In this document: piece after piece, positions 12,551 to 25,612 of the stretch
How the letters are laid out: each line of letters opens with the position of its first letter
How positions within the stretch are numbered: the first letter of the stretch is position 1
NCBI GenBank assembly: GCA_026419785.1
Contig: JAODTK010005817.1
Location: 1 to 64,000 of the forward strand
Reading direction: 5' to 3'
DNA: 64,000 bases
Origin: Sclerodactyla briareus
Taxonomy: Eukaryota; Echinodermata; Holothuroidea; Dendrochirotida; Sclerodactylidae
Position numbers and translations under genes: made by a program
The notes under the pieces: generated by a model
The model's input: the letters and a program-made list of their open reading frames with translations, nothing else
Databases searched by the model: none
Told to the model about the DNA's origin: nothing

Positions 12551-13265
12551 TTGCCAGCAACGAATAAACCCATACTGTAGTAATCTAATTGTATTGACGG
12601 ATACAAAAACTACAATCAAGAAAGTTGTGAAAGTCTATTATATTAGGTCAAAATTTGTTAATTTCGTGGGGAATAAGTCCTGTGGCAAAACATTTTTGCG
12701 GATGACTGGCTCCTTCGAAAATCGGACTGCTCACCATTTTCTCAAGTATAGAAATGATTTGAGTGCTGTAATTTGACTAAGTTCTTCTTGAGATTGAGGT
12801 ATCGTAAAACCATGGCATACATTTTCAATATCAATGATGCTCATTTTCTTGAAGATTCCAAGCTGAATGAACTTTGAAAGGATGTGTGAAAACGATACTA
12901 CGATAGTGCCAAATCATTGGAAGGGGAATGTTCTTTTCGTGCAAATTCTCATACAATGATCAGAAGTTATTTGGAGATGCCAGTTAGTTATCTTTATAAG
13001 TGTATAACAGGCTGCATAGGAATAGACAGATGGTCATTGTCAGATGTCATGGCTCCATTGGTGGGGCATTCAACAAAACTATAATGACTGCTGCCACAGG
13101 ACTTGCTGGAATAAATACAAACTATTAAATATGTATGGGTTTGACTTAATACAAGGGTCATCAAGAGAGTCATAAACTAAACTTTTTAAAGGTACTACGT
13201 AAATAAATGAGAATTATACCACATAGAACTGTAATTGTTGTTTTTTTGATGCGTGTTGATGAGAG
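12551..13265. other. Unassigned spacer
   Basis: AT-rich sequence with no recognisable gene or repeat copy. Confidence 0.45.
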
Positions 13266-13352
13266 CCATATTGTCCTGATGATTGGGGGCCTAGGGGAGA
13301 GGGGGGGGTTCAGAAACCCCCCCTCATGATCTAAGTGATCAATAATATGGCA
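13266..13352. repeat. Imperfect inverted repeat with G/C stem
   Basis: CCATATTGTCC at 13266 pairs imperfectly with AATAATATGG near 13352. The centre has a run of eight Gs and GTT opposite AAAC and a run of seven Cs around 13303-13323. The whole could form a hairpin of about 85 bases, perhaps the core of a small folded element. Confidence 0.5.
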
Positions 13353-16300
13353 TGCTCCGCGTTGTAGCAATGCCCAACCACGGGATGTAATGCAGGGGGC
13401 ATTGACAGTTTAAATGAGGCATTATCATTTCGCGTCACCCCGAAAGGATGGATGCGACGTTAAAGTGATGTCGCAACAAATAGTGTCTCTCGGTAAATGG
13501 GAACTATCATTATTGAATTACACTGGGATGGGACCAACCCACTGTGACCTAGTGCACAAAATCATGTAACTCTTCACCCAGTTACGGCTAAATGGGCGAG
13601 GCCTGTTGTAATTGAAGTTTTACTCAAACCCAGCATCTGCTGGGCAAGCTATGGTGATCCTGCGTTGTACATCCAACTTGCTTCTTCCTACCCAGTGTGT
13701 GTCGATCATGGTGAACTAGGACAAATCATCACCGATGTAAGGGCTCTGGGGTGTTTCAAGATTTGAGGATCAAGGATACCCAGGGGTCATTTTTAGCCAT
13801 TCGTTCAAAGGATCAAGCACCCTTTCCGCCTATAGGACAGATCGTATAATCTTTTGGATAAAAGTTGGTCAGTGCAATCATTGACTAAATGGTACTTGCA
13901 CATTTCTGGTAGGTGAGCTCTGCCATTGGCACAGCACTCTTATATTATATAATCTGGTACTTGCATAGTGCCTTTCCATGTTGACAGCACACTCAAAATT
14001 CATTAGATATTACCTCCAATATTCCGTACTATGAAGTATCACCTGTTGCTTGTTTGCTCCTGGCCCACCATTTGGGCAGGGGACTTCCCAATAAGGCCGC
14101 ATATGATGCTCGCAAGTCACCTCACAAGGTCCCCATTTTTACAAGTGAAATATTGTTCGTCCACATCACTGCCAATAGGCTTTCAGGCAGCCAATCGAGT
14201 TCAGACAAAATTTGACCTATATGTTCCGTCAATCATGGACTATTACAAATTATCACATTATTCACAATGTTAGTTATTGTGTAAAGTATTAGGGGGAAAT
14301 TCCTAAAGTGGTAGGAGAATGTTATTGCCAGGAGTATCAAAAAGATAGCCAGCCAGACTTCCCAGGGGTGGGGGCAGCAGTGATGGGGCAAAAGTGATTC
14401 CACACGAGTGTACCTAAGCGACCTTACGATACCCTTGTACACAGTATACTGCAACTGTTAACAGGTTTATTGAATCTGTTGAATACCCCCCCCCCCCCTC
14501 TTCGCACCACAATGCTCATACACGGCAGGAGTGAGACAGTGGCGTGGCGGTACACTCAAGACGTAGAGAGTTAAGTCATTCCTGGGTACAGCCTACTCCA
14601 GCAGCACACCAGTATAGTACACCGATTCGGAGTCCCCAAATTGAATTGGCAGAGCACAGGGACATCCGTCTCCTCTGATCAGAATCCTCATGGTAGAGGA
14701 GCTGACTTGCAGACTGGAGCGTTCCCTGAGATATTTGTCCACCCATCCTTCTCCCAGCTGGTTGGCATCCTTATGGCATATACAGAGGGGGTAGCCCCCC
14801 CACCCCCCCCTCTGAGTAACCATTGTGACCAATGAATTCAACACAGTGCAGTAGATGCTGTACACTTATGCTTGTTGTTTATTAAATTGTGCAGCAGCGT
14901 CCAAGGGGCGGCATTTATCGCCACTAGGGAGGAAGAGGGTGAGACTCTAAATGAGGGTGCAATTCCCTTGGATCCAGGCCTCAAACTCTCCCCCCCACTC
15001 CCCTAGACAAACCTTTACACTACGCTTGCGGTAAAGTAGATGTCCTACATAGTAGGTGATGATGATGATATCAGGTCCCCAAACAGCCTGTCAAATTTCA
15101 CAGGCAGTGACAGAATGATTGTAGAATAACATCAGGCAGGTCAACAGTCACAGTAAACATTGGACTCATGGATCTAAAGTGCGCCTAAACAGAAGGAAGG
15201 GGAAAACTACCTCGACTGAATTGGCCTAATATCTCCAGACAGCAGCAGATTACTAGTATAAACCACAGAAGCTCACAATACTGTTGAAAGATCACAAAAC
15301 ATTCCAAACACAAGGCATGATGATTAGTCACTTACGAACATGCGAAAACACCGGTACAAGATTGTAATGCCATTAATTACATTCCTCAAAACCCTCTGAC
15401 CCAAGAATCTCCATCATGGCTAACACTATAACCTCATCATGTCCGGCCTCTGAGTAAAACATGGTTACTCTCTATCAGACATGCAATGGTACGAGGAAGT
15501 GTGATTCATAGTCCTGCTGGGGCCCATGAGCGTGACGCGACAGTGCGTTTAGGTGAACCACACCCTCTAGGCCAATGGGGAGCAAGAAGCTCCACTCGCA
15601 CCAGTGTCCTCCTACTGGACTATTTTATCATCCTGCCACACCCGGCAAATAATGGATGAGACTGTTTAGTCATGATGAGAATAGTCTTGAAACATACAAT
15701 AATTTTACATCAATAGATGTTTGAATGGACATTGAAGTATCAATGTCAGGTTGTCATTGAAAGGTTTCCTCACTGTGACCTCATGCAAATGTTGCCGTCT
15801 CGTTCCCTCCAGTTGCTCCCGTATGGCAGTGCCTCTTGAAACAGTGCAGGATCATCATTCATGTAGCTATAGCGAATAATGAACGTTTACAGAGTAACAT
15901 TTGATATTTAATGATACTGAACGGCTCCAGGATGTCACCATCCGTTTCATAGCCAAGTGTCGCCATTCTGCAGAAATAATAGAGAAGTTCATCAACCCCA
16001 TGTTCCATCCAGGAGTACAATTAGTCTCTTAGGCCCTTACTACCTATCTCATTCCCAGTTTCTGCAACAAACCCTTATTACTCTTATTAATCATAAGAAC
16101 ATAACCTCTGCACGCAGCTAAGTAGGGTGGTATCTAGAATAAGCCACCTGTGATGAAGGGCATCAAAGCCTTTTTTTTTTTTTTTTTTTTGTCATCTATA
16201 TTCTTGAAAGATTGTAATGTTCAATGCTCCGTCATGAAGTAATTGCCAACCCAATCAAAGTCCCCTTTCAGTAGCTTCTTAAAAGGACTGGGATCATCGC

Positions 16301-18714
16301 ACTGCAGGCCACCCCCACCTCCTGTATGAAGGGAACACAGCACCATGGGGTGGCTCCCCCTCCCCCCACCCTTCAGAGGCAGGGTACCAAACAGGTTAGA
16401 CCAAAAGGTTAGGTTCAACAACACATCTAATTGTTACGATTTATGTGTTCCAGAAAAAATTGATTACTGAGTATTAAAAGCCTAATCATCATTCTCCACT
16501 GCCCCCCCCCATTCAAAAGTGCTAGCTATGGTATGCAAACAGTACAAACTGTTAATTTCTCAGTAAGCATGTGCATTTACTCCCCTAAGGAACATGTATT
16601 GACTTTTTTTTTAAGCAGAATTTTTCACCACAACTCATTTTCACACCAGTTTCAATATTCCAGAGGAAAGATGTTCCCGCTGATGAATATGTCAATAACT
16701 GGTATTCCTTTAACAGGGTCCTGGTCACTTTATTCCTTGGATTTGTTAACTATATTGTTCTTACAATAAATAAATTAAGGATAACTTCCCATGTTACGAA
16801 ATTAACAACATTGTATATTACTGTTGGATTGGTTTCATTGCAATATTAGGCTGCCAAAGGATTGTGTCTTCTGTCCGTGCTATGGTGATTTATGGTTCAA
16901 ACAAGTACTTTTTTAGCTCAAATTATTTTAATGTGAACAATCTGACAAAGCACTAGATTTATTTATCACATCAGGACTCCACAAGGTCCGAACAGAATAC
17001 AATTCGCAGCTGCCTGTTGTAAAATAACATTCTCTGGAGTCATTTCACATAACATGAAAAGAATAGGCACCTGATAATTAGTTATGAATGCTTGTTCCTG
17101 TATAAATATTTATAAAACAAACAACTTCAATACAGGGTGAATAGTAAGGTTTCAATATGATCATGAGAAAAATCAGAATAGTTTTCAATAAATAAGTTAT
17201 CATTCCATGCCGTTCCCCATATAGTCTGTTGATATGGGCTGAGAATATGAATTAATGGATGAGAAAATGCCTCCATAATGCGAATACCATGTTATCTGGA
17301 CGAGTAATCCTTAAGCTTAAATGTCAATAGAATTACTAATCACCTGCGTAGATTAGCGGTTCACGGCTGCATGTGCGGCATTTTATTCACGAAAGCACTT
17401 CGGTGTCTAGAATAGGTTTGTTTCTGCCGTGCTATCGTGAAAGCGTATTTTGGAACTGATCGCCCTTCAAAAACGAAACTAATTCATCGCACGTTCTGTG
17501 TCCAGGAGTAATTTTCATCAAGGGTTAGTTCCCAAAGTGGCAACGTCACAGACTGCTAGTGTACCGGATATGACCTGTGACACCATTATCCATAGCATAT
17601 ATATATAAAACAGACATATGCAATATGAAGACAAATTTTGCCGGTATAGAGAGGCAGGAGAGTAACGAACCAAAAAATTATTTTATTATGTCGTTTTGCT
17701 CGTTTTCGAATACGCAAATAAATTTTGTTCATGGGGTGTAAGAACCTGGGGCTAGTGATGGTCAAGTGTTATCTTACAACACAACACTCTACGTAGGTAC
17801 AAGGCAGGAAAAAAAACATGATTGAACACACTGGTAAATGTACAGAGCCTGATATCGTGCCAGGAAAAAAAACACCCTAAACGTGGAAACCATTGCCCAT
17901 ACCCAACTATGCAGGGGCTAGATGAGAACAACAATTTCCTTGGTACATATGAATGTGTGAAACACAGGTGTCACCACGACATGGTTTCAATATTGTGTGA
18001 GTGATCCAATCGGCAGACCTTGCACATGTAGTGAGCTCGATGTCAATCTATTCCAGCATAAACAAAGAGGCTAAAAATCATATAAAAAAAGAACGGGGGA
18101 CGAATGGAACTTGCCACCAAACTAGCATTGAATGAGATTTCTTTTCACGATTGGACAAGTAAACGCCAATTTGCAGGAGTGGCCGCTCTTATCGGCTCTC
18201 GTTTTTGGCGTCCCCTTCAGGTACGCCGGGATGTTGTAGATAGAATTAAGAAGTGAAGGAGAGGAAGAAGAAGATGTGAACCCATAGGATCAAACGATCC
18301 AAACGAAAACGGGATACCCGCAGTCCTTCAAGAGGAAGAAATTACCGCAGTGGACCATCACTAAGAAAAACTGTATCTGCAGGGATCATGGGAAAGGAGA
18401 AGAAAAATTTAATGAGCAGCACTTGTGTGGACTTATATAGGGTTTATGGGAGACGAATCACAAACAGGGCAGAAAAATCTTTGGCTATAGCTGAAGATCC
18501 AGCGGTTTGCAGGACTGAAGCCAGGAGGTCACATAACAATGTTCTAGCAAAAATAATGAAAAACCAATTCCCTTTTCCTTTGATGTAAATGTTACGAACG
18601 AATCCTTTCCATAATTGAACAAATTCAAAATGAGGCGAGGAGCCATATTGAAATAAAAATGTATGATTGATTCGTACAATCTTGGAAAATGGAAATGAGT
18701 GAATATCGATTTGA
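13353..18714. other. Long unassigned region with homopolymer tracts
   Basis: No gene, RNA or known repeat is recognised across more than 5 kb. It holds C13 at 14486-14498, C7/C8 runs near 14798-14812, T20 at 16171-16190 and C9 at 16502-16510. Short open frames, such as 14031-14273 and 18388-18588, show no family motif. It may contain introns or very old repeats. Confidence 0.45.
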
Positions 18715-19060
18715 TTTCGACAGGTTTCAGGAAGTCAACTAAGACTCATCTAGACGGAACCCTGGGCCATATGGCTTGTGGATGAGCCTGGCGATTTAGT
18801 CGCCTTCCCTTCTGGACTAGTGCTCCAGATGATAACGAGGAGGAGGTGGAACCAATCCCAACCTGCTCCGGCAACGGCCATTTACGGCCCTAATCGAAGA
18901 ATTAGTCATGTGAACTCCAGGACCCGCACTTTCTTGGAACCGTGCCCATAACCAACTACAACTACAGCCAGCCTAGGGAAAAAAACGTTCCAGTAACTGC
19001 TGGATTCAAACCCGGAATATTTTGCCTACCAAGTGTCACTGATACCACCAAGCTACCATT
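18715..19060 (-). mobile_element. tRNA-derived SINE
   Basis: On the minus strand the element opens with TAGCTTGGTGG at 19055-19045, which matches a pol III A box. About 35 bases on comes GGGTTTGAATCC at 19013-19002, a good B box (consensus GGTTCGANTCC). The intervening sequence has tRNA-like spacing, so the head is tRNA-related. The roughly 270-base body to about 18715 has no coding capacity. No tRNA gene is implied: the acceptor stem is not intact. Confidence 0.68.
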
Positions 19061-19504
19061 ATTCCTACACTCAAAACAAGAATATTAGGGAAAAGGTATT
19101 CCAATCAATATGGCTGGGTTCTCCAGCCATGATAAAGGATCTGGTTATTTTCTGCCCAGAATCGAAAAGATAAGATCGCAGTACGATACGTTGTTGTTGT
19201 TGTTTCAATGCCACAGGGTCAATCTCTGGTTTCGCCAGAGAATGATGGCATGTGGTGCGAGAATATGAGCTTGCTGGATGTTTCAGCTCTTCAGAAGCTC
19301 ATCCTGTAGCTAGGTAAGGAAGATTTAACGAGACATCATCCATGCATGGACACCTCCTCGTTCCGAAAAGTTCTGTTTATTATTTTTTCATGGGTGCTGC
19401 TGCTGAGAGAGAATTGACAGCACATTTACAGGTGCTTATGCTCATTTTCCACCTACACCAATACCTCATGCTAGCCCTCAGTGATTAAGGCCAACAGATA
19501 CCAT
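19061..19504. other. Unassigned spacer
   Basis: It holds a short (GTT)n run at about 19190-19204 and nothing else recognisable. Confidence 0.45.
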
Positions 19505-20017
19505 TTTAACCCTTTCAGTGCCGGCTATTGTTTTTTTGGTTTTTTCACATTCGGATTGCTTCCCAGCCCCCGCCCTTTTTCTGTTTCCAGACACAACCAC
19601 TTTTTTGGAGACTTAATTGTCCTTGAGGATTTTAGCGGGGGGGGAAGATTCAGTTATCAAAAATTCAGAGAATTGAATGATCTGTCTATGGCAACTATAT
19701 TGAGGTATCCTAATAATCTACAATGTATGGACAGGAACTGCCTTTCTCCCCAATTTTGAAACAGGATTTATTTGGCTGCACTGACCACATTTATGTGGAT
19801 TTTTACTCCAAATTTTCAATGTATCCCCCATCATGTTATATATTGTGAAAAGATTGAAAATGCTTTAATTGTTTTTCATATTCTTATTATAAGCGATCTC
19901 TTTAATTGTAAGTAATCCTTTATAGAGGGGGTTGACTATGGTCGCCAATAGTGCTGATTTGCAGAGGTAAGGGGGGCGATGTCAACTAAAGTCGGCAATG
20001 GTATTGAAAAGGTTAAA
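19505..20017. mobile_element. MITE-like element with imperfect terminal inverted repeats
   Basis: The left end TTTAACCCTTTCAGTGCCG (19505) and the reverse complement of the right end, TTTAACCTTTTCAATACC (20017), match over about 18 of the first 20 bases when aligned with small gaps. The 513-bp interior has no transposase frame. Near the right end a short motif (TCGCCAATAGTG / TCGGCAATGGTA) repeats. Target-site duplication could not be settled by eye. Confidence 0.5.
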
Positions 20018-20079
20018 GTCATTTGGTATATGACCGGACGGGGATCAAAACCCCAATCAGTAAGGTGATAAGCAGGATT

Positions 20080-20097
20080 GGGGGGGGGGGGGGGGGG
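20080..20097 (+). repeat. Poly(G) tract, 18 bases
   Basis: An uninterrupted G18 lies between the MITE-like element and an R1 repeat. It is one of about 17 G or C runs of nine or more bases in the window. Confidence 0.9.
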
Positions 20098-20214
20098 TCA
20101 TTAATTAATGGCCCTCCATGCCTGACCAAGGTGAGCTCTCGATGTTTTTTGCAAGAAAAAGCAAGAATTTGCCGGTGTCCAGCAACGCCCATACTGCACG
20201 ATAGGCAGCGGCGC

Positions 20215-20800
20215 CTCTCATGATACAGAGTGCATAATTAATGATAAAAATAATAATAAATGAAACATTTATATAGCTAAAGTGTGAACAATACAACTTA
20301 GAGAACTACAGGTCCTCAGGAAAAGCCCTAGAAAAGAGATATGACTTGAGCTTTGATTGAAGCTAGGTTTTTGACATAGATCTGAGGTCCTTATCGAATA
20401 GGTAGTGCATTCCTTGATACGAAGCAAAGATTGGAAAGATCGAGCCCAGATTTGTTAAAGAAGGTGGAAAACAAGGAGATTTTGTCAAACTACGGGACAT
20501 ACTAGAGAGGGTCGATGGGAAGAGGTAATCTTGCTGTAAGATGGGGAGCCAGTGGTATAGCTACGAACAAAGATGGGAGAACCTTAAACAAGATCTTGAC
20601 TCATCAGAGCTACGTGATGAAGATGTTGAAGAACGGGCCCTACCTATACTGGAATGGTGGGTGGTGCGCATAATTAGCCTTGCAGCCGCATTCTGAATAT
20701 GCTGAAGTTTGGATATAGCTTGGAGAGAGGCAAGACAGCCAATGAGTTACAGTAATCAATGTTGGTAGTTAAAAAAGCATGGACAGTTGCTCAATAGACT
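20215..20800 (+). repeat. Dispersed repeat R1 (GCGCTTTACA type), longer copy
   Basis: It starts with an AATAATAAT run and CATTTATATAGC, then TTGAGCTTTGATTGAAGC, GGGGAGCCAGTGG (about 20545), CAGCCGCATTCTGAATA (about 20685) and GAGTTACAGTAATCAATG (about 20742). These blocks, in this order, resemble a repeat found in many aquatic animals. The initial half is shared with 2495-2865 and 57888-58260. No coding was recognised. Confidence 0.55.
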
Positions 20801-21018
20801 TCAAGAATCACAGGAAAAGAAAAGAAAAAAAACATTCATTAGAATCCCATTACAATGGTAGCAGGTTCTATTGTTAAATGGCAACTGTGGGGCCCTCAAT
20901 TGAGCTCCACACTTCTAAGATGATTTTCTCCAGAAATGAGAAGAATTTTTCTAGTTAAACAAGGTATTCAGTCATCTGTAATGTAGGAATACATCTTTTT
21001 TCTTTGGTTTAAGTGCTG

Positions 21019-21261
21019 TGAATGTCAAAACATTTATTTTTGAATGGAGATAACCTGTAAAGAACATTTCCTTGAGAATGTGTGACTTAGTAGGTTTATC
21101 ACTCTAGTATCTGACAATTAAAACTGCCGTAAATAGTGGTAAAAAAAAACAGGCCCTCCCTCAAATTCAATGATGAATTCCTGACAAAAAATCCCTAATG
21201 CCACAAACATTTCAAAGGAGATAACCTGTCAAGAAACAACTCCTTGAGTATGGGTGACTTC
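21019..21261 (+). repeat. Diverged direct repeat, two ~65-base copies
   Basis: Copies at 21019-21090 and 21195-21261 share AACATTT, GGAGATAACCTGT, AAGAA, CCTTGAG.ATG and GTGACTT in order, with about 176 bases between starts. Confidence 0.65.
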
Positions 21262-21648
21262 CTGACACAAAATCTGACTAGCACCAAAACATTATTGTGA
21301 GAGAGCTCTATATCCCTACTTTTACTTACGGTAAGGAAGTACAGATCAACTACCACAGCAATTTTATTGCAACTTTTGCTTCCATCAATCAGATGCACTT
21401 TGACTCCTCGGACTGGGCGGACGTTGTCCACTAGTACTCAGCATAAATTATCAGCATAGTGTATAGTACATTCATATTTGATACCCAAGTACTTGCACAT
21501 CATTCCAATGACTTTTATAGTAATGAAAGTAGTGTGATGGTCCTGAACTTTGAAATGTGGTAACTCTTGCCAACGAAAATAAAATTTGGGTCTCAATAGG
21601 AGGGGAGTCTCTTGTGTCAAACAGTACTGGATGGCCTATTCTTCCAAC

Positions 21649-21816
21649 TCATTCATTGTAAATGTAGTGTCCACACTGTACATCATGAAAACACAAGAAA
21701 TGCTGAAACTTCTGAGCGGCACGAATGTGTTTGGTGTATATACCTCCCTCTCTCTCTCTTTGCAATGGTTCAGGAGGTCATGAATGAAGTTCATTCATTG
21801 TGAATGTAGTGTCCAC
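21649..21816 (+). repeat. Direct repeat pair around TTCATTCATTG
   Basis: TCATTCATTGTAAATGTAG with GTGTCCAC at 21650-21676 recurs at 21790-21816 with one change. The spacing is 140 bases. A CT-rich run lies between the copies. A second diverged pair (CTGGAGATC.GTCTT) occurs at about 21926 and 22115. Confidence 0.6.
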
Positions 21817-21839
21817 GACGATCGCACAAATGAATGCTG

Positions 21840-22616
21840 CACTTTCCAACACTCAAGTGATGATTGTGTATAACTCCTCAATCGCACATTTGGAGACCAG
21901 AATCGACACTAGGTGATAAACTACAATTGCTGGAGATCGTCTTAAAACTTTGGTCTCTAGGTAGTTGAAAACGAGTAAATTATGCGCTCATAACTATCAT
22001 TTTGTTACGTTTTTGGCTGGCATAATTCGTATTAGCGTGGTTGGCGTCTAGCTTAGCTAGTATGTGGGCATACTGCACAAGTTAGTGACATTTGCGCAAT
22101 AAGAATACCAATGCTGGAGATCAGTCTTGAGAAGGTAAGGGAAATCTCCCTCTAATAACCCCCCCCCCCCCACAAACCCAGCAAGTTATGCTAAATATGG
22201 AGGGGGCAAGGACACAGTACGTAAAGAAGGAAGAACACACTGCGCATAAAAGGAAATTCCAGCCAAATTATTAACTCTTCTTGGTGTTATATGTTAAAGA
22301 GAATGAAACATTCCATTCAATATCACTTGTTCAGTTTCATAGCATTTTCGGTTGGGAGATATGGCTTCCTCCTCAATTTCCATATAATTTGCTGATTTTG
22401 GGCAAACTACTGGCAACCTTTTTTGTCATATCTACCAATCAACAAGGCGAATCGCCAAAGTGTCTCCCTTGTTAGCGCGATCGGGGGTTTCTATTATTCC
22501 TACACTACCCACTATACACAACCAAATAGTTCATGCAGACCATCCTAATTCCTAAAATAACTGACAATAAGTTTGACTCTCATTACAAAAGTCCATTAAT
22601 GTTTTTCTTCATCATG
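21840..22616. other. Unassigned spacer
   Basis: C13 at 22159-22171 is the only clear landmark. No gene is recognised. Confidence 0.45.
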
Positions 22617-22873
22617 CCCCCCCCCCCACTTTTTCTCATAAATACCAAAATTTGAATGAAGTTTTATCACCAGTCAAACTCACGTCTTGACCCATAACCA
22701 ACTTGAATGTTCTAAATCCCTTTAGCCGCCTGGGTTGCTTGGCCTTTTCAAATAATTTCCTTCACTATTCATATTGCCTTTATTTACAAGCCAGCCAGGT
22801 CATGCCCCCCCCCGCCCCCCCCCACCCGTTGCTAGGGTCAGCAAACACCCTCCCCCGCCTTCCCCCCCCCCCC
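22617..22873 (-). repeat. Cluster of poly(C) tracts
   Basis: C runs of 11, 9, 9 and 12 bases lie at 22617, 22805, 22815 and 22862, giving a strongly C-rich patch. A proline-rich frame through it is a by-product of composition. Confidence 0.75.
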
Positions 22874-23039
22874 ACCAGCAAACTATCCCCATGCAGCAAG
22901 TCAAGGAGACCCAAAATATATCTTAGGGAAACCCTCACCCCCCCAGTCCCCAGCCAAGAGGAGAGGGGAAAAAATATCAGTAAAATCGTCACAGGAGATA
23001 TGGTTAACTCGTTCCTAAGTGCGTATTCCAACAGAAGCT

Positions 23040-23760
23040 ATTTTATGATGGAATTCAAATTCTGGACATCAACACACCTCAGATCCAAAAAAAATGGTTG
23101 ATGGACCATACTACTGAGTTTGGCAAAGTTCAAACAAAAAGTTTGTAATTGGAATATATTATGCAAATTAGGCACTACAATGACCTCTACTGACCCCAGC
23201 TGTACCTTCAGAATGATGTGGATCAAGTGGGATAAAACATCTACAAGTTTTTGGAAATCAACAAACTGTCAAAAATTGCCATAAAATAGGCAAATCAGGA
23301 CACATTGAATGACCTCCAGTGACCCCGACTTCACCTCTAAATTTCTCGGGAACCATGATAGGAACCAAAGGCCCTACATGCAAAAATACATCACTGTAGC
23401 ACATAGGGTTCTTGCATAATCTTGATAACGAGCTTCAACAATAAATACATAAAATAAACTAATTACCCAACTTAATTAATGATTTTGCTGCCCGAAATAT
23501 ATCAGTCATGTACACCCAACCCCGGTGCTACACACAAAATTTCTCATAATCGGACTCACGGAGTTTGTGAGAAATCCTGGCCAACGAGACATAGTGTGAA
23601 TACACAAACACACGCCATAGTGACCACTAAGTCTGTTCCTGAATTTCATTCAGGCGAAACAAAGGAAAAGACATATTTCTTAACAGTTTCTCTAAAATTG
23701 GTAGATATGACGGCATCAAATGTTGCAATTGGACAAAATTGCCAACTTAGCAGTGATCAA
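23040..23760 (+). repeat. Family B dispersed repeat
   Basis: It contains ATGCAAATTAGG (about 23161), TGACCTCTACTGACCCC, then GAATGACCTCCAGTGACCCC (about 23304). Further on are CTAATTACCCAACTTAATTA (about 23459), CACCCAACCCC (about 23514), ATAATCGGACTCAC and a CA-rich stretch (about 23600). The same order occurs twice in 32990-34080. No coding is visible. Related reverse copies lie at 35300-35880 and 53641-54010. Confidence 0.7.
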
Positions 23761-25612
23761 TTTATTATTCCCTAAAAAATTGTAACTAACAAACATGCTA
23801 TGAACATGAAACAAGAGCTGACTGGCATGACTTTCAATGCAAATCATATGACAAGTGTACATACAAAAAACTGTACAGCTGGCATGAGAAGTCCTATTTA
23901 CACATTCACAGTGAATATTCTCTAGCAAATATTGGACTTCCAATTATTCCCAGCATTGGGACCAGTCACAGTCTTGCTGTGTTCTATTTGTCAACACAGC
24001 ATTACATGGAAAGAGTGAACGGGACAGTTGGCAGCGTATGCAACGGCCTTGCTTTTTTCAGTTCATTTTTTGATGAATCACCCAGACTATGTTTATTTTT
24101 TTAAATTGATGGATAATCCTCAACTCGAGCATATCGCAAGAATAGGGGCACCAATAAAATGAGGCACAGAGTATTGACTCTACAACCCAAGTATTGGCGA
24201 GTGTTCAGACACCTCAAGCAGCATTGTTGAGGTTTTTTTCGAGATATTTCCGGCGTTTAATAAGTGCATTTAACCAGTGCTCGTGATGGGCAGCCACATT
24301 GTCAAATATCACTATGCAACCTACCACAAAATGTGATTTCAGTGCCACGAACAGACGTTGCTGCTCCAAAAGAACAGAACAAATACATCAATCGATGAGT
24401 GGATAACAACGTGGCTGCAAAGTTAACTCTGAACCCAGTCCGGTTTCAAGGGTGAGCTATAACTATACTTTCAACTTTTCTCTAAAAATATTAGCATTAT
24501 TGCCATGTAGTCAGAGGAATGTTTGGTAATATCAGCAGTACGTAGGTTAGTAGTAAATTTGTGGGAACTGGAATATGCAAAACCTCTTGCCACTGATGAT
24601 GAAATGAAAGTCTTGACTAAAAGCAAATGCAAGTTCTCCCAATGACTGGACCCACAATCCTAAATTAGTGCTGACAGCTTGTGCGTGCTTTCAGCTTGAC
24701 ACATCTGGCGTGCGGCTGAAGTGACTAAGGGGCAGGAAGTCAGTGTTTTATTTAGGGTGACGGCAAACAACGAGGGCTGATGATTTTGGAATTGCAACCA
24801 ACCCCCCCCCCCCCCCCCCCCCATGACATTTATAACGAAGTTGCATCTTGGTTGCCAATTACTGCAAAATCAACTCACCTCCATTTTTGTCCCTTTGGAG
24901 AAGGGGAGGGGGGAGAGGAGGTTGAACAACATGATGCACTTGAATGGCTTGTAGTACTGTAAATAAAGTGTTCGACATGGTAATGTACACATTATGCCTG
25001 TATTAACTGCATGCTATTTACCCTGTTTCGGGTAATATAACGTCGTTGATTGAGCTCTCCAAATATCGGTTACCTGTAGTACCCTTAAAATCTGCGTGGC
25101 AAATTTGACAGCCATCATTTTGTGCCGTGAGTCCTGGGACTATTGGCGTTTTATGACTAACGGAAACTGCTGAAGGGTCACCGTGTTCAAATGTTCGCCT
25201 TTTATACTGTGTCTACTGCTCCAACATCAAACCAGGTCGAATAAATGGATTAAAAAAAACAGGACGATTTGTGAATCTGTGATGAACTGTGACTATTATT
25301 GAGAAGGGCGAGTGGGTTGATCACACAGGACGATGTGGCGGTGGTTAAAAACGTTTGGACATAATATGGGAGGTGCGTGCCGGGTGCCAATTAGGGAAAG
25401 TATATGAGCTTTGTGAAATAGATTTGTGCCGCCTCTTTGCCCAGAATTATTCATGTGAGTGCATAATGACATGCAGGGCTTGAATTTAGTTTATTGAAAT
25501 AAGGCTCTCATCAAATGCATGACACACATGGACAAGGTGAATCATTGTTAGGGTAATTGTTTCCAAGGGCAAGGGACTCAATTGGGGGTCATTGTGTGTA
25601 CCGATTTGTCGC
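23761..25612. other. Unassigned spacer with a C21 tract
   Basis: C21 lies at 24802-24822. A minus-strand frame near 24360-24210 contains IVIFDNVAAHHEHW, vaguely like a DDE-transposase DN..H motif, but I could not support a transposase (see rejected items). Nothing else is recognised. Confidence 0.4.

Noticed and set aside
19002-19055. Functional tRNA gene
   Set aside because: A and B boxes are present but the acceptor and anticodon stems do not form, and the sequence continues into a SINE body.
24200-24420. DDE transposase fragment (IVIFDNVAAHHEHW, minus strand)
   Set aside because: Only a DN...H-like motif fits. The other catalytic acids and the PYSP.LNP.E-type block cannot be placed convincingly and a stop falls shortly after.
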